Source: Paenibacillus sp. A3 (GTDB lineage Bacteria; Bacillota; Bacilli; Paenibacillales; NBRC-103111). Taken from it: a DNA stretch of 64,000 nucleotides. Each line of letters begins with the position of its first letter. Position 1 is the first letter of the stretch. Shown in pieces: positions 61,269-64,000 of the stretch. A program made the position numbers and the translations under genes. Location of the stretch: positions 1 to 64,000 of the forward strand of contig NZ_JTHN01000081.1 in NCBI RefSeq assembly GCF_001399685.1. The letters are read 5' to 3'. Under the pieces are notes generated by a model. The model saw only the letters and a program-made list of their open reading frames with translations, did no database searches and was not told the DNA's origin.

Positions 61269-62450
61269 ATGTTAAGATTAACAATCTTATTATTCCTCGT
61301 CATGTTTGTCATCGGCACGGATACTTTTTTGATTTCTCCGCTCATCCCCACGCTTCAACAATTGTTTCATATCCCGACCGAATCTGCCGGTTGGATGGTC
61401 GGAGCCTATGCTTTAGGTTATGCCCTATTCGCGCTGATTGCCGGACCGCTTTCCGATGGTTGGGATCGCAAAAAGGTCATGCTTTCCGGCATGGTATGCT
61501 TCTCGGTTTCAACCCTGTTATGCGGCTTTGCCACAGGTTTTTGGTCGATGTTCTTATTCCGTTTTTTAGCCGGAGTCAGCGCGGCATTTACGGCTCCTCA
61601 AGTCTGGGCCTCGATCCCTGCCCTGATCCCGACGCCGAAGATCGCCAAAGTATCCGGAATCGTCATGGCCGGCGTGGCTGCTTCCCAAGCGTTCGGCATC
61701 CCTATTGGAAGTCTGCTTGCCTCCATCCATTGGTCTTATTCTTTTTTTACAATCGGAACATTCGCGTTATTCGTGGCAATATTCATCTACTATGCTTTGC
61801 CCGAAATGAAACCGGATCAAGGCCAAATCACCAAATCTCCTATTTTCAGTAGATACATCCCGCTATTGAATAGTCCAATGGCGAGAAGAGCTTTCTTCGC
61901 TCATTTCTTATTTCAATGCGGATTCTTTGCCTCCTTCTCTTTCATCGGAAAATGGGTGACGGATCGCTTTCACCTTCCAATCGATCAAGCGGGGTATGTG
62001 ATGTTTTTTCTTGGTCTCGGGAATATAGTCGGGAGCCTCTGCGGTGCCTATGTGATCAAAACATTAAACCGTTTCAACACGCTGGTTGCGGGCATTCTTG
62101 TCTCTATTGCATGTTTTATCGTTTTGCCCCACTTGCCATCGGTTGCGGCTTTCGAAAGTGTTTACTTTTTCATATTCGTTACCATGGGAATCGCTTTTCC
62201 ACTCATATTGGGACTGCTGAATTCGTTAAATCCGACCATCCGCGGCACGATCTCCAGCTTGGCCAGTTCGATCATGTACGCAGCAACAACGCTCGGTTCT
62301 TGGATCGCAGGCCTGATTTACGCGTCTTTTAACGGTTTTTCCGCCGTTGGCTTGTTTGCGGCTAGTTGCTTTGCCGGTTCGTTGTTATTGTTTATATTCA
62401 GCGGTATTTTGGCCAGTGACGCGAAAACAAAGAAGGAATTTGCAGCATAA
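61269..62450 (+). CDS. MFS transporter (drug/sugar efflux type)
   Basis: 393 residues with twelve hydrophobic helices. Start at MLRLTILLFLVMFVIGTDTF with GGGTGG ahead; an in-frame ATG six codons upstream is less well placed. Motif A variant between helices 2 and 3: GPLSDGWDRKKVMLSGMV; antiporter-like GVAASQAFGIPIGSLLASIH in helix 5. Most like the AraJ/YdhP group of DHA1 exporters. Substrate unknown. Confidence 0.9.
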   Translation: MLRLTILLFLVMFVIGTDTFLISPLIPTLQQLFHIPTESAGWMVGAYALGYALFALIAGPLSDGWDRKKVMLSGMVCFSVSTLLCGFATGFWSMFLFRFLAGVSAAFTAPQVWASIPALIPTPKIAKVSGIVMAGVAASQAFGIPIGSLLASIHWSYSFFTIGTFALFVAIFIYYALPEMKPDQGQITKSPIFSRYIPLLNSPMARRAFFAHFLFQCGFFASFSFIGKWVTDRFHLPIDQAGYVMFFLGLGNIVGSLCGAYVIKTLNRFNTLVAGILVSIACFIVLPHLPSVAAFESVYFFIFVTMGIAFPLILGLLNSLNPTIRGTISSLASSIMYAATTLGSWIAGLIYASFNGFSAVGLFAASCFAGSLLLFIFSGILASDAKTKKEFAA

Positions 62451-62469
62451 ATGCATAGAAGAAAATCAA

Positions 62470-63030
62470 ATGGATATTTTAAATCTTTCGAAATTCAACA
62501 TCCTAAGTATTTGTGAGAATGAATTCGATTTTCTAATTCAAGTGGTGGCGAACTCTCCACCTTTGACTTGCCCTCATTGTGGATGTATAGCCAACCTTTA
62601 TAAACACGATAGCAGGGAACAGATTTGTATGGACTTACCTATTCACGGCAAGCGTGCAGGGCTTCTTATAAAGCGTCAGAGGTATCGCTGTAGAGACTGC
62701 AATCGAACCTTTTGGGAACACCTGAACCACACCATAGACGAGAAGCGAAATTGCACCAAACGTTTATTGTCTTATATAGAGAAGCAAAGCCTCAAACGGA
62801 CGTTTGTCAGTATATCCGAGGAAGTTGGATTGCATGAAAAAACGATACGTAACATCTTTCGTGATTACATCAATCGTCTTAAGTAAACTCTTCGATTTGA
62901 AACACCTAATTGGCTTGGGATTGACAAAATACACATGATTAAGCCAAGATTCGTTTTAACCAATATTGTGGAACGTAATTTCTTGAACCGAGTATTCAAG
63001 CCGCTTTCCTCCAATGATTTGGAGGGTTAA
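62470..63030 (+). pseudogene. ISL3-family transposase remnant
   Basis: The first 138 codons give an ISL3 N-terminus: zinc finger CPHCG...RCRDCNRTFWEHL and helix-turn-helix VSISEEVGLHEKTIRNIFRD. An in-frame TAA at 62884-62886 interrupts it, and the same frame resumes at once with TLRFETPNWLGIDKIHMIKP, the start of the ISL3 catalytic domain. Homology fades after LTNIVERN and the frame ends at 63030. So there is one nonsense mutation plus loss of the 3' two-thirds. No terminal inverted repeats were found. Confidence 0.85.
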
Positions 63031-63054
63031 CGAAGCGTTGCCCTCCATTCTTTC

Positions 63055-63702
63055 CTACCCCCTGATCCAGCCCTTCTCATAGGCATAGCGCATCAACTGC
63101 ACCCGGTTGTCCAAATGCAGCTTATGCAAAATATTTTTCAGATGGTTTTTCACCGTATGCTCGGAGATGGATAAAATTTCCGAGATTTCGCGGTTGGAGT
63201 TCCCTTTGGCCACGCACTCCAAGATTTCCTTTTCCCGCCCGGTGAGCGGCGAATGATCGGGAATGCTCTGCCTGACCGAGGAAAACTCCTGAAGCAGACG
63301 CACGGCGATTTCCCGGGACATGGGAGCCTCATCGATCGCGACCGCCCGCAAATATTCATGCCAGGACGCAGGGTGAAGGTTTTTCAGCAAATAGCCCTGC
63401 GCGCCTTTCTTCAGCGCCTCGAACAAATGTGTAATATCGTCCGATACCGTAACCATGACAATTTTGACATACGGGAACCGTTCTTTAATCAGCTTCGTCG
63501 CTTCCAGGCCGTCCAATTCGGGCATTCGGATGTCCATCAGAATGACATCGGGCATCCACTGCTCCGCCAGCAGCACCGCTTCTTTTCCGTTCGTCGCCTC
63601 GCATATGATCTCGAACTCCGGGTCCGCTTGAATAATTTCCCGCATCGCCTGGCGCGCATGCGCGTGGTCGTCGGCCAGCATAATTCGAATCGGTTGACTC
63701 AT
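63055..63702 (-). CDS. NarL/FixJ-type (LuxR) response regulator
   Basis: 215 residues. Receiver: ADDH at 10-13, phospho-acceptor Asp57 in VILMDIRMPELDG, Lys in GYLLKNLHP. C-terminal LuxR helix-turn-helix: LTGREKEILECVAKGNSNRE and SISEHTVKNHLKNILHKLHL. AGAGAGGGG lies upstream of the ATG. No histidine kinase gene is next to it within the window; it could follow on the left only if the transposase remnant inserted between, so the partner is unknown. Confidence 0.93.
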   Translation of the reverse strand: MSQPIRIMLADDHAHARQAMREIIQADPEFEIICEATNGKEAVLLAEQWMPDVILMDIRMPELDGLEATKLIKERFPYVKIVMVTVSDDITHLFEALKKGAQGYLLKNLHPASWHEYLRAVAIDEAPMSREIAVRLLQEFSSVRQSIPDHSPLTGREKEILECVAKGNSNREISEILSISEHTVKNHLKNILHKLHLDNRVQLMRYAYEKGWIRG

Positions 63703-63967
63703 GGAATGGAATCCCCTCTCTTTCCTTACCGGCGGCGATCGTTACGCTCCTTCTCGCCGTCCGGATCAACGATCGTACTCCTGTGATTCCATCTAACCAT
63801 ACCCTCCCGTAAACCCCCATGACTCAGTCGGGCTATTTCCCGCCGGACGATCGACAATTTCGTGACAAATCCCCGGAGGAAGCGCTTCAGTCTGACTCCA
63901 AAGTGCTATATACAAGGCGGAAACGAAAGTGCTAGGATTATCCTGAAAATGAAAGGAGGAGCATGCA

Positions 63968-64000
63968 ATGCATCGATGGATTATGGTGTCCCTGTGCGGA
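63968..64000 (+). CDS. Start of a gene leaving the right edge (11 codons)
   Basis: ATG with an ideal GGAGGAG site 8 bases ahead gives MHRWIMVSLCG, possibly the beginning of a signal peptide. Two copies of AAGTGCTA (63901-63908, 63927-63934) lie upstream. Too short to identify. Confidence 0.5.
   Translation, partial: MHRWIMVSLCG

Noticed and set aside
1-64000. tRNA, rRNA, CRISPR, prophage or toxin-antitoxin loci
   Set aside because: No cloverleaf-like sequences, regular spaced repeats, phage structural genes or recognisable toxin pairs were found on reading both strands.

Overview
The window looks like chromosomal DNA of a moderately GC-rich, spore-former-type Firmicute, most likely Paenibacillaceae. 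The reasons are strong GGAGG-type ribosome binding sites, EutVW regulation, BceRS/BceAB, the fadF-fadN-fadA-fadE arrangement with a FadR operator, a YclNOPQ-type siderophore importer, ECF sigma factors with DUF4179 anti-sigma partners, and Fur and cre sites. No rRNA, tRNA, CRISPR array or prophage was seen.

Region 1 (1-9450, minus strand) is an ethanolamine-utilisation microcompartment operon. It is transcribed leftwards from one promoter in front of eutL, in the order eutL, eutK-like, eutE, eutM, eutD/pduL, an unknown Eut protein, eutN, eutS, eutP, eutW, eutV, eutA, with eutA leaving the left edge. The leader carries a long terminator whose 5' arm overlaps an ANTAR-type hexaloop hairpin. The EutVW pair encoded at the far end of the operon can therefore antiterminate its own operon.

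Region 2 (9455-20400) holds a chemoreceptor with a sigma-D-like promoter, a ROK regulator, two ECF sigma factor genes with nearly identical upstream promoters, an amino-acid racemase, an EamA exporter with a divergent Lrp regulator, and a three-gene ECF/anti-sigma/PepSY operon.

Region 3 (20400-27700, plus strand) is a cell-envelope antimicrobial-peptide module: a BceRS-like two-component system, a small membrane protein, a BcrA/LanFEG-type ABC exporter with two permeases, and a BceAB transporter.

Region 4 (27700-40800) is a fatty-acid beta-oxidation locus. fadF, fadN, fadA, fadE, an acyl-CoA synthetase, a thioesterase and an SCP2 protein lie on the minus strand. They are divergent from fadR-etfB-etfA, and a perfect FadR-like operator sits between. 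The locus ends in a large nested palindrome (40795-41063) between convergent genes.

Region 5 (41000-48200) carries a CBS/DRTGG regulator, a second-type lgt, a TipAL-like MerR regulator with a textbook 19-bp-spacer promoter and no ATG start, the glyoxylate shunt (aceA-aceB) and small zinc-motif proteins. Region 6 (48200-56500) carries a Fur-controlled siderophore importer, an HxlR remnant, an AHL-lactonase-like enzyme and a riboswitch-controlled CbiMNQO cobalt transporter. Region 7 (56500-64000) carries riboswitch-controlled metE, a GH16 glucanase with a cre site, a leaderless ArsR gene with an MFS transporter, an ISL3 transposase remnant and a LuxR-type response regulator.

The metabolic parts fit together. 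Ethanolamine and fatty acids both yield acetyl-CoA, which the glyoxylate shunt assimilates. Ethanolamine ammonia-lyase needs adenosylcobalamin, and the two cobalamin riboswitches tune cobalt uptake and B12-independent methionine synthesis.
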